DNA from: Epiperipatus broadwayi
Lineage: Eukaryota; Onychophora; Udeonychophora; Euonychophora; Peripatidae
DNA: 64,000 nt
NCBI GenBank assembly: GCA_028023455.1
Contig: JAQFVV010012530.1
Span: 2,176,909 to 2,240,908 of the forward strand
Reading direction: 5' to 3'
The number at the start of each line of letters is the position of its first letter. Within the stretch, counting starts at the first letter, position 1. Below are positions 51,052-63,900 of the stretch, one piece after another. Under the pieces are notes generated by a model. It worked only from the letters and a program-made list of their open reading frames with translations, ran no database searches and had not been told where the DNA came from. The position numbers and the translations under genes were made by a program.

Positions 51052-53898
51052 TGAAGCAATGGATCTGTAGGTCAGATCCATGCTTCATGTCTTTCTAGAT
51101 TTCTAAACTAGGATCGAACCAGATCCACGTGTGTAATGATGATTATAAAACTTTCCGGCTGCCATTTTGTATGTGTTTAATTTTTAGACCAGTAAATAAG
51201 TAAATAAAATCTAAAAATTTTCTATTTAAAATTTTAATGATAAATATTGGAGGGGCTTAGATATATATATGCGCAAATACATATAAACTTTTATAAAAAT
51301 CAATAAATAAATTTTTAATATGCTATTTTTTTTTTTAAAGTCAAAGTATTTTATCTTTAATGTAAAACAAAAGAAAGTCCATTAACAAAATAGTAATGGA
51401 ATTTCTAATTAAATTAAAAGTAAAACAGAAAAGGTATTTGAAAGAAAAATTATTCAAATCTATATTAAATTTAAAATAGATTTGAAACAATGAAATCATG
51501 GGGTTTATCAGGAGAGTGGATCTTAAGATACAATACAAAAATATTTTAGATTGATGATTATGATCGCCTGAATGTTATATATCCACTTGGCCTTGGGTAA
51601 ATGAAAAAGGGGAATTTTCAAAAAATATTCTGAAAATGTATAAATAGCCCATGAAAACAATAGGTGTCAGTCAGTCATAGATTCGTTCAGTCAGTGCAAG
51701 GCAAATCCACACCGGTTTTATTTTTAAACAAATATAGATATAAGTAGAAGCATGGTAGTGGGGTGAATGGTTCTTAGCCTGCCCGTTTCCCCGTTGTTCC
51801 AAGTATGATCACCAAAGTACCATAAAACTGGAGAAGTTTCATCAAATGTTTGAATTTTGGACTGCCAAACTGTTGAACTCTTAAATCAAACTCATAGCTA
51901 GCTATGCCTATGCAAAATAATGAAAGACCACTCCAAATTTCATTTTTAATCCGAATAAATTAGGTAATATCTTTTCAATTGTTCATTTCTAACCATCTAA
52001 TTTATTCTTCAAATTCCAGTTGACCGTATAATTTAATTTCGTTACAACTAAATGGCTTCTTAAATGAAATTCCCCCTAATTAAATGTTTTATTAACTAAA
52101 CTCTGTAACCTTGACTTGCTATAAATTTAAATTTAATGTCTGCTCTAACTCTGTCTGTCTTAAAATTATGCCTTTATTAATGCAAACGTTTTCTCCTAAA
52201 GCGGTTTAGAAAGATATTTATTAATTATCTATGAATGTATTTGTTGAAGATTTATAAATGTCTTATTCAAAATGATATCTATATGCCAATTTGGTCCATC
52301 TCGACAAAGGTTTTATGATTATATAATTTTGCTTCCTATTTTCCGACCAATGTCTGTTGGTAAATAAATAACTCTTTTGCTCTAAATGATTACTACTTGA
52401 AGCACTCTTTTTGTCGAGATGAAATAATTTTGTTTTACTTTATATATTTTGAAAATATTTTATGCATGTACGGTTTAGTTTTGGAGGAGACGCTGAGTCA
52501 AGTATGAAATTTTATTTAATTATATTATTTCTTTTAAAAGAATGAAAGGGAGGGGGATTTAGAACGTTTCTTCTTGCTAAACAGAAGAGAGAATATAAAA
52601 TTTTAAATATTGGTGGGATTTTGTTTTGAAGGGAGAGATGTGTTACCTCGAGAAATGATATTCGTAATATTTTAGGCTTATTTTGTGTTGATCCGATTTT
52701 GGTCAATCCATATCAGTATAATCTTTCATGGCTCAGTACAATTTTCATATACTAATTTTAAAATCTATTTTACCAGTATTTGTATTTTGGCTCACCAGCA
52801 CTTTGCTTAATCACCTCATTTGTCCTTTGATTGCTGAATCAGAATTATAACACGTGATCTAATTCACAGGCTAAAAATGTAGGTTAGGACATGAAAGACT
52901 AAATTAGGAAGATCTGGGGTAAACTGAGCTTAGCAAGCCTTGGTGATTCCTGATCTTTTTTCTGAAATATCTTGAGGTTTGCTAATTGCACAGACCATTC
53001 ATCTTTATTTCTTGGCGTCACTAGAACGGAGCAGGGGAGTTGAGTTTGTGCTGGTTGTGTGATGTCAAATATTGGATCTCATTAGTTCTATTTGTTTCTG
53101 AGCACATCATGGCAGGTTGATGATGGTCTGATCATATTTGTTTATATTTACTATCAGTAAAGTATTTAGTTGTGAATATCGTGATCCGCTTACATTTAAA
53201 CATGTCACTCTCTTGGAAGCCAATTCCTAAAAATATGATCAAATTATTTCTCTCTTAGAATAATTTTTACTTATATTAAAGTTACTTAAAAATAAGGCTG
53301 TTATATATTTGTTTCTTATCACATACTTCAGTAGGCGTCTGCCATAGAACTCTAATTGTTTTATCTTTTTAATTTGGCATATAAATTATACTGCTGCCTT
53401 ACACAAGGCATGATAAGTTATATGATCAAAATTGATGTTAACAAACAATGAAATAAGTCAGTGAGACATTGAAGAATTATAGAAATGTTTTTATTAGATA
53501 TATATAAATTTAATCTACATGTGGTTCGTTTCCATTAATTTTATTTTAAAATTAGCGTTTCTATTTAATTATTGTGCTGCTATCTAATGACTCAAGATCA
53601 CACATATACGATTCCTATTTTGAAGTTCATAAATAGATGTAATTAGAATAAATGTTAGAGTTAAACATTAGAATTAGTCAAGGCTCATGTTCCACCGTTG
53701 ATGCTGCCGGCCGGAGTTTAGAGAAGATTAATTGCTTGCTTCAAAAATGTTGTTAATTAGTTGGTAGATTTAGAGAGTGGGTAAACAGGTTAGAATCCAT
53801 AAATATTCTTGATCTTTGATTTTGCGTATGGTTGGATTTGATGTACATTTACCCAGGCTGTGAATTGTGTTGAGTTAATATACAATTTTGCCTGGTAC
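51052..53898 (+). mobile_element. Solo-LTR-like insertion inside LINE E
   Basis: 2847 bp beginning TGAAGCAATGGATCTG and ending GCCTGGTAC, bounded by TGTAT on both sides, with LINE E coding sequence resuming exactly after it. No coding frame. It resembles 27405-30542 at both ends and in the TATA-box position, so both probably belong to one long-LTR family. The last two bases are AC rather than the usual CA. Confidence 0.72.
51639..51647 (+). promoter_or_regulatory. TATA box of the solo-LTR-like insertion
   Basis: TATAAATAG lies 587 bases into the unit, followed about 20-30 bases later by repeated TCAGTCAGTCA, which could include an initiator-type start site. Confidence 0.5.
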
Positions 53899-54440
53899 TG
53901 TATCAATTAGGAAATATAGAATCAGAGTTAAAAGTGGGATGAGACTAAGTCACCTATTTTGGTTTTGTTATATTTGAAAAAAATGGAGAGAGCAATAGAA
54001 AGATTAAGAAAATGGGTAGAGGTACCATTAATAGATGGGAAGGGAGTGTATATATTATTAAGTCTTTTATTTGCTGATCTATTCTTGTGCACAGAAAATA
54101 GGGAAGATATGGAAGTTATGCTGAAGACGTGTGCAAAGATGGGTAGAAATGGGAATTAAATTTAGTGGAAAAAAAAATAATGATGATAAATACTAGGGAA
54201 GAAAAATAATTTTTATTGGTGGATATAAAGTAAAATGTGGTGAATAGATATAACTATTTGGAAATTGTCTTAAGTAATCAGAGAAATTGCTTGGATGAAT
54301 GGGAGAAAAAATTGATAAATGAAGTGAAGAAAAGAGACTGATAAAGAAATTACCAGTGGTTTTATATAATAAATATGATGTAGCTAGAATTGTATGGAAA
54401 GTAATGGCAGTAGCATGGTTAACAATGGTAATGATATGTT
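53899..54440 (+). pseudogene. LINE E part 2: RT palm and connection
   Basis: It resumes with YQLGNIES-like sequence, then a degraded copy of the block before the active site, GKGVYILLSLLFADLFLC near 54038 (FADD-type site changed to FADL), and VARIVWKVMAVAW near 54380. The Asp-to-Leu change at the active site alone would abolish RT activity. It is interrupted again at 54441. Confidence 0.82.
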
Positions 54441-55603
54441 TTAAGCCAATAAACACCACATGACCACCTCTTATGCTTGTGTATAACTGTTGTTAAAACA
54501 GGCAAAACACACTACACAGCAAGCTAGAATAATCAATGGATGCCAGAAGACTTGTGCATAAAATCCCCATCTAGTGCCTACTCATCCAATACCCCCAAAC
54601 TAGTTTCTGGCTTATGGCCTTCGTCAGTGAGGAGCCTTGGATCTGAGAGCACTGCATCTAGATTTTAGGATCTAATGCAACCCTCCAGCAACAACCTTTT
54701 ATCTCCATTTAACTACAAAACTATGAGTCTTAAACTGAAATCATCTTAATGTTTTCAATCCAAGCCCATTAGCTTATATAGTCATATGGGTCTGAACCCA
54801 GTTCAGTACCCATACATTTTGGTGTTTTTGGTACTTTAATAATCATAGCCACCTCTATCCTATTAGGCAGGATTGGTTTTAAGCCAATAAACATCACATG
54901 ACCACATCCTCTTATGCTTGTGTATAACTGTTGTTAAAACAGGCAAAACTCACTATATATATTGCCACACACAGCAAGCTAGAGTAATCAATGGATGCCA
55001 GAAGGCTTGTGCATAAAATCCCCATCTAGCGCCTACTCATCCAATATCCCCAGAATAGTTTCTGGCTTATGTCCTTCGTCAGTGAGGAGCTTTGTATCTG
55101 AGAGCACTGCATCTAGATCTGATGATCTAATGCAACCCTCCAGCAACCACCTTTTATCTCCATTTAACTACAAAACTATGAGTCTTAAACTGAAAACACC
55201 TTAATGTTTTCAATCCAAGCCCATTAGCTTATATAGTCATATAGGTCTGAACCCAGTTCAGTACCCATACATTTTGGTGTCTTTGGTTCTTTAATAACCG
55301 TAGCCACCACTATCTTATTAGACAGGATTGGTTCAGTTTAAGACTCATAGTTTTGTAGTTAAATGGAGATAAAAGATGGTTGCTGGAGGGTTGCATTAGA
55401 TCCTAAGATCTAGATGCAGAGCTCTCAGATCCAAGGCTCCTCACTGACGAAGACCATAAGCCAGAAACTAGTCTGGGGATATTGCATGAGTAGGCACTAG
55501 ATGGGGATTTTATGCACAAGCCTTCTGGCATCCATTGATTACTCTAGCTTGCTGTGTGGGGCAATATATATATATATATATAGTGAGTTTTGCCTATTTT
55601 AAT
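54441..55603. mobile_element. Compound fold-back repeat inserted in LINE E
   Basis: Two direct copies (about 54441-54874 and 54876-55332) are followed by an inverted partial copy (about 55333-55600). Motifs include AATCAATGGATGCCAGAAG, CGTCAGTGAGGAGC, CATATGGGTCTGAACCCAGT and AAAACAGGCAAAAC at the outer ends in inverted orientation. LINE E coding sequence is split between ATGATATGTT and ATAATATGTT, a likely 10-11 bp target duplication. No protein is encoded. The long duplication fits LINE-driven insertion rather than a cut-and-paste transposon. Confidence 0.8.
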
Positions 55604-56545
55604 AATATGTTACATGTTAGTAAAGGAGTGTTAGATTACTAAGAAAAAGTACAAAGAGAAGTAGAAAAACATACATTAGCTGCAGATGTGTGGATGATAA
55701 AGGAGGCAATTCAAGAAGAAATGGGATGATCAGGTTTTTATATGAGAAATGCAAAAAACAAAATGAAAATGTTCGGTTGATTTCAATTTATGGATAATAA
55801 GAGAACAGCCAAAATAGTATTTAATTGGGTTATGAGTAAAAGATAGGCAATAAGATGAGTGAAAAAGGTAGTATGGTATGCAAAAGATTTGGATAAAGAC
55901 TTTATGACAGTATACTTATAAAAAAGGTGGGATGATTGGGTTAGCAAAATTGTTGAGTGTTATAGTGGCAAAGAATGGGGTAGAAAAATAAATACATTAA
56001 TAAAAAATAGAATGGAAAGATGGAGAACTAGTATGGAAAGTAAAAAGTTTAAATATATATAAAAGTAAACAGAATATTGGGTGTGAGTTAATTTATGATA
56101 ATAGCAAGGAAAGTAGTTTACTGTTTTAAGGCTCGAATAGGATCTTTAGCAACAAGGGAATATACCCATAAATGGAAAAATATGAATGATTTAGCCTGCA
56201 AGTTATGTTAAGTGTGGAAAATATTAGGCATCTATTAACTGAATGTAAATGCTTACAAGCAGAAAGGATACAAATAATGAAGTTGTGGGAGAATAAATAT
56301 AAACAATATGATTATACAGAAAGTGGATTCTTGGTTTTTATGCTGGGTTTGGAAAAAGATACGGAGAATATAGATATAAAGGCCATAGAGTGGACAAATA
56401 TAATATGGAAATGGGAGAATAGAGAAAAATATGGGAAAAACTTAAGGTGGAAAATGGAAAGTGAAGACAAGGTGGCTAACAGGTTTCTCTGGGCATAGTG
56501 GCTAAGAAATTTCTGACTCTGATAAAGGAGAAGCCATAGTGCATT
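55604..56545 (+). pseudogene. LINE E part 3: C-terminal region
   Basis: It continues with HVSKGVLDY and VQREVEKHTLAADVW, matching LINE D, and ends with the cysteine-histidine region. Frame 56205-56498 holds ENIRHLLTECKCLQAER and a conserved tail of about 70 residues (GLEKDTENIDIKAIEW). The 3' end near 56545 matches LINE D's end. Confidence 0.82.
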
Positions 56546-59500
56546 GCATAAGATCTAAGTCTTTATTGTTTATGAAAAAAATTGCCCAGAAGGTGTTCAT
56601 TTTTCTGGTTTAGGTTTCATGCCAACATTTTGGAATAAAAAAATTGATTTTTTTGATTATTTATAAAATATATTTGATTATTTTTATTAATTGATTGATA
56701 ATTATTTAAAACAAATAGAAATACACATGTACATTTTCACTTTATTCATTTATCTTTTATTTTTAAAAATTGAAGTTAATAAACTTGACCATAAACAGGA
56801 AATCACGGCATGTGCAATATTATCTGTCAAAATTGACTGCACAAAAATATTTTCAAATATTGCAATAATTATAAAACTAATATCAGAATTTAAAGCAGAA
56901 TTTGATAGATTTATCAAATTTATTCACATTAAAAAACCTTAAAATAAAATTGAATTCATTTCTTTTCTGAGTTTACTTTCACAGAGATGTATGATAGTTG
57001 TCTAATGTAATTACACCCTGTATTCATATTTATAACATTTTTAAATATTTAAAAAAGTCAAATATGACTTTTTAGATTATTCACTTATAAAATTAAATTA
57101 AAAAGAAATTGATTCAGACTTTTAGTATAAAATAAAATTTTATACAAAAATGAAAGGTTGAGCACTTTCCAAAACTTCCACCAGGTGAAACAAACGATGT
57201 CAGAAATGATAAGTGTTAACTTAGTTATACAAAACTAAAAAGTAGAAAAAAAATAAAGAAATGTTTTTATTTACATATAAGTAATAAGTAAAATTTATCT
57301 TTTTTTCATCTTTTACAGTGTTCTTGCTATTATGCAATCAAAAATAAAAGTGAAAAGTACTTATTATATTTTTTAAAAGTGTAAAGTAGTTATATTTAGA
57401 AGTAGTCTTAGTTATACTGTATATAATAAAAATTATATACATTTTTTCATATACATAGTAACAAGATAGTGAGGAATATTAAAAATATTAAATAGTAATT
57501 ATTGCTTGGTAAAAAGCTTATAAAAACAGAAAATGTAACTAAGGCTATTTCAAAATATGATCACCGCAGGCTTTTATTTTTAATTGCATAATATCAAAAA
57601 TACAGTGAAAATTGAAGAAATTTTATTTTTACTTTTAATATATTTATGTGAATAAGTGTTCTTTAAAATATTTTTCATTCTTATAAAAATTCATTTATAT
57701 ATTTGAAAATGGGAATTAATAAATCCTTTTTTAAAAATTAATTTATTACTCTGTTTTAAAGTTTGTTTTTTTTAAAAAAAAACTGGATAAGCAATGAAAA
57801 TGTTACTAACACATACTAAATATATATGTTCTTATTTCAAATTTAACATTCAAAATTATTTTCCTTTCCCTTATTTTACTGTAATTAGTCAAGTTTCAAC
57901 ATTTCAAATGTTGGCAAAGTAAAGATTTATTTTGTTAACTGTAGCTGAATACACCTTCAGCTGGTGAAGGAAGAATCATAATGCTCATGGGCATCTTGAT
58001 ATGTTGTAGTATTTAAATGCAAATACTAATTTATTTACATTAATGATTTACATATTCCAATTTTTGGAGAATTGGACACTATTTTCTTTTTTATTAATGG
58101 TATGCTTGTTATTAGCAATAAACCACCCTTCTTTTAGTTTATATGTTTGTCTGTGTAAAAAAGGGGTTTCTTTCGTCTTTATAATTCAAAGCAGAGTGCA
58201 CTCTCAGTGAAGTTCTCCAGATTATGGTGAGATAAAAATATACTCAGCTTTAGAATATAAAGAAAAAAGGAACAAACATATGCAAATTTAAATTAAAAAT
58301 AAAAATGAAGTGAAAAATCAATATTACATCTTATTTATAATTGAGGTGTTTAACCAAGCAATAGTTAAATATCTATTGGTAAGGGGATAATGAAGATTTA
58401 ACAGTCCTTTTACCAATTTCTATTTCCTTATTCTAATTCTATCTCTTTCTTTTAATTTACTGCACCAATAACAACAATCAAAATAGAGTATTGTTTGGAA
58501 GTTTAAGCACTGGAAATAACAATTAGGCACGATCTATCGATCTTGAGCTGTAGATTCTACCATTTTAACACTGCATCAAATGATGCAGGGTATTTACTTC
58601 ATTTATTTGTTTAGTTTTTCCTTTTTTATATTAAAATTATTTACATATAGTGTGTGACCAAGTAAAAAGGTGACTCTCTCTCCAAGGTTCCTGTAACCCT
58701 TTTTCTAAATCTATGCAGACATGTAATTTAGCTATTCAGAAGAAAAAATTTAAGGTGCTAGCATATGTGGATCATTAGGTTGTTCAGTAAAATGGGTTAA
58801 TGTGCTTCATACTTTAACCATGATGGAATAATACATTCATGTTACATTTTGTTTTAAATTGTCCAAAACACTGATGAAACATTTGGAGAAATTCAAACTG
58901 TGATGACAATAAAGTCATGAGTCACAAGAATGCTTTCAAATGATTATTTCATGATAGCAAGGAGACTATTGAAGACAATACATTAAAATAGGAAATGTCA
59001 CTGTGTAATGCATGCTATTCAGAGTGGCACTTCAGATAGCTTGGATGATCAATCATCTATTAATAATAACACATTAATGTATGAAGCTAATTTGAAAACA
59101 ATGCATATCAATCATTTTTCAGATATAGCAATGACACTATGCAGTAGCAAAATCAGCTAATGGTTCCTAATTATCATACCTATTTCTGTGCTCTGATTGA
59201 AAAATATTGGGTGTCATGCGACTTACTAAGCAACTGATCATTTGATTATTGTTAGTATTATTACCCTCCTACCCAACATATTTGTTTACATTAGGTTTTA
59301 ATTTCTTGTACATAAATCCTGAAAACAATGGTATATTTTTTAGCTAGTTTTTTTTATTGTCCATCAATATTTATTAAAATCTCCTTTACAAAATACTTTT
59401 TTTAAAATCTTAAATCATCTTATTTATTGTTTAACTTAAATTATTTTCTTACTATTTTCAGTCAGCCTTTAGTATACAAAATGACCAAAAAGAATTCCTA

Positions 59501-60121
59501 TTACTGACCAGTCATATAGATATTTAAATCATCGACTACAAGAATCAAAAATGGCTGCCAGGAATTTCAAAATGATCTTTCAGATGTTTATATTTCATTA
59601 CTTTGTCTTATCTGTCAGAAACTTTATAAAAAAAAAAATATCTGTAAAATTCTTAAATATGGCTTCACCAATATTCTTAATGCATGTAGATATTGTATCC
59701 AAGTTAAATGCAAGCATTCACACTGTTATATTATTTACTCTTGATGCTGATGGAATTATTTGAATTGGTGTATTAATTAATAGGCATTTCATAAATGTGC
59801 CTTACAATAATAAAATCAGAAATACATTATCCTCCATTTGTAATAAACAATATTAGACTAAATATGTGACATATCCAAATCTCTAACAGATGTTTTCAGC
59901 CCTGTATTAAATCCCATATCTTACAATCAAATAAAATCAAGTCAAATGTAATTGTACACTTTCAGCAAGAATATTTTTCATTCCATTTTACAATCGAAAG
60001 TTCAAATAACCAATGTGTTCTAAGAATACTATTATATTCACAACCCAATGATGTAAATTGCAGGTATGAAGCTCCATAGTGCAGAGGACCTGAGTTGGGC
60101 AAGTTTAGAAAAAAATTATAT
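56546..60121. other. AT-rich region, no gene recognised
   Basis: Short frames 56691-56942 and 59551-59763 are not family-like and could be chance. No tRNA, strong inverted repeat or microsatellite of note was seen. Confidence 0.5.
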
Positions 60122-60277
60122 TGTAAGTAGTAAAGTGAATAGATTCAATATTCATTTTTCTTTTCAAGTTTTTTCTATACATTATTGAATAAGTTAATCT
60201 ATCAATACTAAATTATAATTATCATACAATTATTTTTTGTATGAATATTTGTAATTATTTTGCTGTGAAGACATAAT

Positions 60278-60397
60278 AATTTTTATTAGTCATTCATTAG
60301 ACTAGATTATTCACTTGATAAATAATACTTCTACACTACAGATATAGTATTCATTAATGGATAATCTCCAGTCTGATGAATGACTAATAAAATTTAT
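60278..60397. repeat. Small MITE, complete copy
   Basis: TTTTATTAGTCATTCATTAG at 60281 is mirrored by CTGATGAATGACTAATAAAA near 60373. The 120-bp unit is non-coding; a half copy lies at 42060. Confidence 0.75.
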
Positions 60398-60466
60398 GAG
60401 TATACTTCCATGAAGTAGTTTGTATTGACGCTACACATATATACACATTAAATATGTTTGCTTCAC

Positions 60467-60514
60467 CATTCACTGTGGTTTAACTAAAGACCATGAGTCC
60501 AACCACAGTGAATG
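60467..60514. repeat. Perfect 14-bp hairpin
   Basis: CATTCACTGTGGTT (60467-60480) faces AACCACAGTGAATG (60501-60514) across a 20-base loop. Isolated; no T-run follows and no gene adjoins. Confidence 0.8.
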
Positions 60515-60718
60515 TAGGCTAAATTTAAATAGAAACTTTAAAGCATATTCAAGAAGTTTTATGAAATAAAGTTAAAAGATTTTGTTTTATATAACAAAAT
60601 AAAATTCCTATAATCACAATTCCTCATTAGAAAAAAAGATTAGTTAGATAGAAATAATTAATTAAAAATAAGATAGCAGAACAATGGCATTGGAATGTAT
60701 AGTGGCCAACAAGTTAGG

Positions 60719-60727
60719 TATAAATTG
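60719..60727 (+). promoter_or_regulatory. TATA box of the possible solo LTR
   Basis: TATAAATTG with CATTGG about 30 bases upstream. Position within the unit matches 28030 and 51639. Confidence 0.35.
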
Positions 60728-63082
60728 AGAACTTGTCTATTGTTCTCTCTCTTTTACCTGGCTCAGTTCTACCTCTTGGACCACCGAAAAGCAGCCACAG
60801 ATTTTTTTATTGAAGAAATAAAGAAAATATAGTTAACTTTTTGGAAAGAGCTCTCTGCAACCAGGAAAATATCTTGGCTCCCTGCTGAATAAATTCATAA
60901 GCCACCAGCCTTTTATAGACAAAAAGAAAAAGAACTTAAAATGGGTGCTGTAGGTAAAATGGCTGAGTAGACTTTTCTCTCTATCGTTTTCCTGTCTGCT
61001 GGAGCTTGAAAGCTGTAACCCAAGAAATGTAGAGTGCTAGAACAATTTTGCCTGACCAATTCCCGCTGCTATAAATGGATAACCAAGGACAGAAATCACC
61101 CTAAGCCATCAGTATGGACTGCGGACAGAATGTCATGGCTATCTAATAAAGACTACACAATCTTAAAAGATTATTGGTAACTTTAACTTCCGCTTGTATT
61201 TTATTCTTCATTTTGGCTTAAATCATAAACTTAGGTCACTTAGGTGTTATAAGTATATATATGTATTTAAAATTTATGGCCTGATAATTTAATATTTTCA
61301 TTGTTATTTTTTTTTTTGACAAGTATAATGGCGATTCTTAATCTTATCAATATATATATAAATCTTTCATTTTTTGTTTTTAGATCACCATTATACTTTA
61401 CTAGAATTGCATACTTACTTTATTTTCCTTTTTTTAAAAGAAACAAGTTATTTCTTTCTTATGGTCGGGAATAAATATATGTATATAGGAGGAACTGGAA
61501 GACCGAAATAATCTAATTTCATTTATTTCTACTTGCCTGACCCACTACTAAATAGGGGATATTTCAGATTTATCATATAACTTTTTTTGGGATAAAAGCT
61601 TCACCTTCCAATTCCATCCTGCCGTGTTTGTCTTACTATTATAGTTGTTCTTTTTTGATATTATATGAGAGAAACGCACGCAATTGTCTTTAGAAAAATA
61701 ATGTGTTTCTTTTAATTTATACTTAGCAATAAAAGATATGCGAGTATATTTATCAAAAGGTTAAATTTTCTGTTTTAAAAGAAAGATACAATCCTACTTT
61801 ATATTTTTTATCACTCTTTAAAAGTCAACCTGGGTTTTACTAATGTATATGTATAGAATGTATACAGCTTAAGCATTCATAGTTTATGAAATGTAAGAGC
61901 GGAGACAGTACAGTCACATATATAAATTAAAATCTTAAATCTTTATTAACTCTAAGGGTGATCTAGTTAAATAGTGATTAATTAATATATATTTTCGTAT
62001 ATATATATATTGCTAGTTAAAAGGGGTAAAGTAATAATTGTTTTTAAGAGTGGATATTTTCTGTCTTAGAATATTTTGAAGTAATATTATTTCATATACG
62101 TATATTTACTTAAGGTTTTTTAAAGTTTAACAGTCAAACCGTTTGACCGCATTTTCTCTTATATTGTGCTACTCAGTGATTCGTGGATGTCTCAGTACAT
62201 ATCCATAGCTCCCATCATCTTTGATTCATAGGATAACACCGCTCTGAGATTGCCATTGAGGATAAAATGGATCTCGATCCTTTTTCAAATATTATACTCC
62301 AGTTCTGAGCTCAGATCTCGCTGTGGTGAGGCTCCATTTCTCTATGTGTTAGACATGGAGTGCTATCCAGACCTCAAGTTAGTCATGCTTCTACACTCAC
62401 ATCATTGAATCACCAAGGCCACGATAGTTTTTAATTTCATTATGGATAAGACTTTATCTTATCATATGCTCAAAATATTACTGAGTAAATCTTAAAAATG
62501 TCCAGTGGAGGGATTTATCTTTATTTTGTCGTTCAAATGCAGGCTATATTGGAACAGGGCCTTAATCTATTTAACTAGTTTAACCAATTATCAATTTTTG
62601 TAATTTCACCCTAGAGTTATGTTTTTCCATCTCTCTCCTTTAAAGTAAAGCACCCAGCTGTTGTCTGGTATTGTTATGTAATAACAATACAATTGTTAAA
62701 AATACCTGCAATGGATCTAATGTATATCTCTATACATATCTATGTTTGTAGATGCAAGAAAATAACTTGCAACATTTGTTTATTATTTAGTCTTCAAATT
62801 GTCATTTCTATTGTTATTTCAACTAATAAAAATGTCATTCACTAATCTAATTATATATTTTCTGTGTTTTCATTGTATAATTTAAACCTGATTTTGCTTT
62901 GTTAAATTCTCCTTTGGGATCTCATCTCTCCCTGACCACCGGGCATACATAAAGAGTAAATTCTAGTGATGTTTAGAGAATAAATCGCTTAGTAGTAATC
63001 TGGAAAAATAAGTGAGGTTTGAACCCCCTCTACCTGCATCTCTAGGTTAGGTTAAAGCAGCTCAACTTTTCATACCGTTACA

Positions 63083-63172
63083 ATATCAAAGTTATGAGGG
63101 CAGTAAATTTGATACTTATCAGTTAAACTATAATCCAATTATTATTTTTTTTTTTCTGAGCCAATGTAATAT
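63083..63172. other. Short spacer
   Basis: Sequence between the possible solo LTR and the palindrome; a 15-base T-run near 63143 is the only feature. Confidence 0.4.
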
Positions 63173-63900
63173 TTGGTAATTAATGAATATACTCACACCG
63201 CAGGTAGTTTTTTTTAATATTTAGCTTTATTACTGCCTAGCATGCTTTCAATATATTAACTATATCATTTTCATAGCATATAGTGGTGTGACGAAATAAT
63301 TCTTATTATTAGTGTTTAATAATGTTTAATTAACTGTTCACATATTTAATTTTAATTTAAATAGCTCATTTCTTTGAAATGGGTATGCTTATTTCTTTTT
63401 TAATAAAAAAAACGGCCACTAGCTATTACACAAGTTTCCTTGATCTTCCGTTTTCTATGCTCTCTCTCTCTCTGTATAAACTATCTCTACCCAACATAGA
63501 TATTTATACAATAGAGCCTTAAAGAACACTGTCAATATTTATAATCTATGAGCAGAAAATTGGCCATAGATTTGATGAGCTAACAAAAGAAAAGATAGTA
63601 TACACACAGAGAGAGGATAGAAAGTGGAAGATCAAAGAAGCATGTGACCATTTTTCTATTAACAAAAAAAGAAACAAGCATACCCATTTCAAAGAAATGG
63701 GCTATTTGAATATTCAAATTTTAAATTAAAATTGAATACATGAATAGTTAATTAAATATTGATTAAACACTGATATAAACAACCATTTAATCACACTACT
63801 ATATGCCACGAATATGATTATGGTGAAAGCATGCTAGCCAATAATAAAGCTAAATATTAAAAAAACTACTTTTTCCGTGAGTATATTAATTAATTACCAA
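63173..63900. repeat. Large palindrome, arms about 300 bp
   Basis: The left arm 63173-63476 is mirrored by 63601-63900: TTGGTAATTAATGAATATAC against GTATATTAATTAATTACCAA at the outer ends, and CATTTCTTTGAAATGGGTAT against ATACCCATTTCAAAGAAATG inside. The 124-base loop has no long frame. The arms carry substitutions and small indels. No transposase, so it is probably a MITE-type fold-back element. Confidence 0.88.

Larger units (their letters stand above)
60122..63082 (+). mobile_element. Possible solo LTR
   Basis: It begins TGTAAGTAG and ends ATACCGTTACA (TG...CA), with ATAT directly outside both ends. It has a TATAAATTG box at 60719, 597 bases in, as in the two related LTR-like units. Its length of 2961 bp is similar to theirs. 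The ending resembles that of element A's LTR (GCCCGTTACA). The flank is low complexity, so the ATAT match is weak. A later start at 61886 (TGTAAGAGCGGAG) is an alternative. Confidence 0.42.

Noticed and set aside
59551-59763. 70-codon frame as a host exon
   Set aside because: It has a methionine start but no motif, no obvious splice context and composition like the surroundings.
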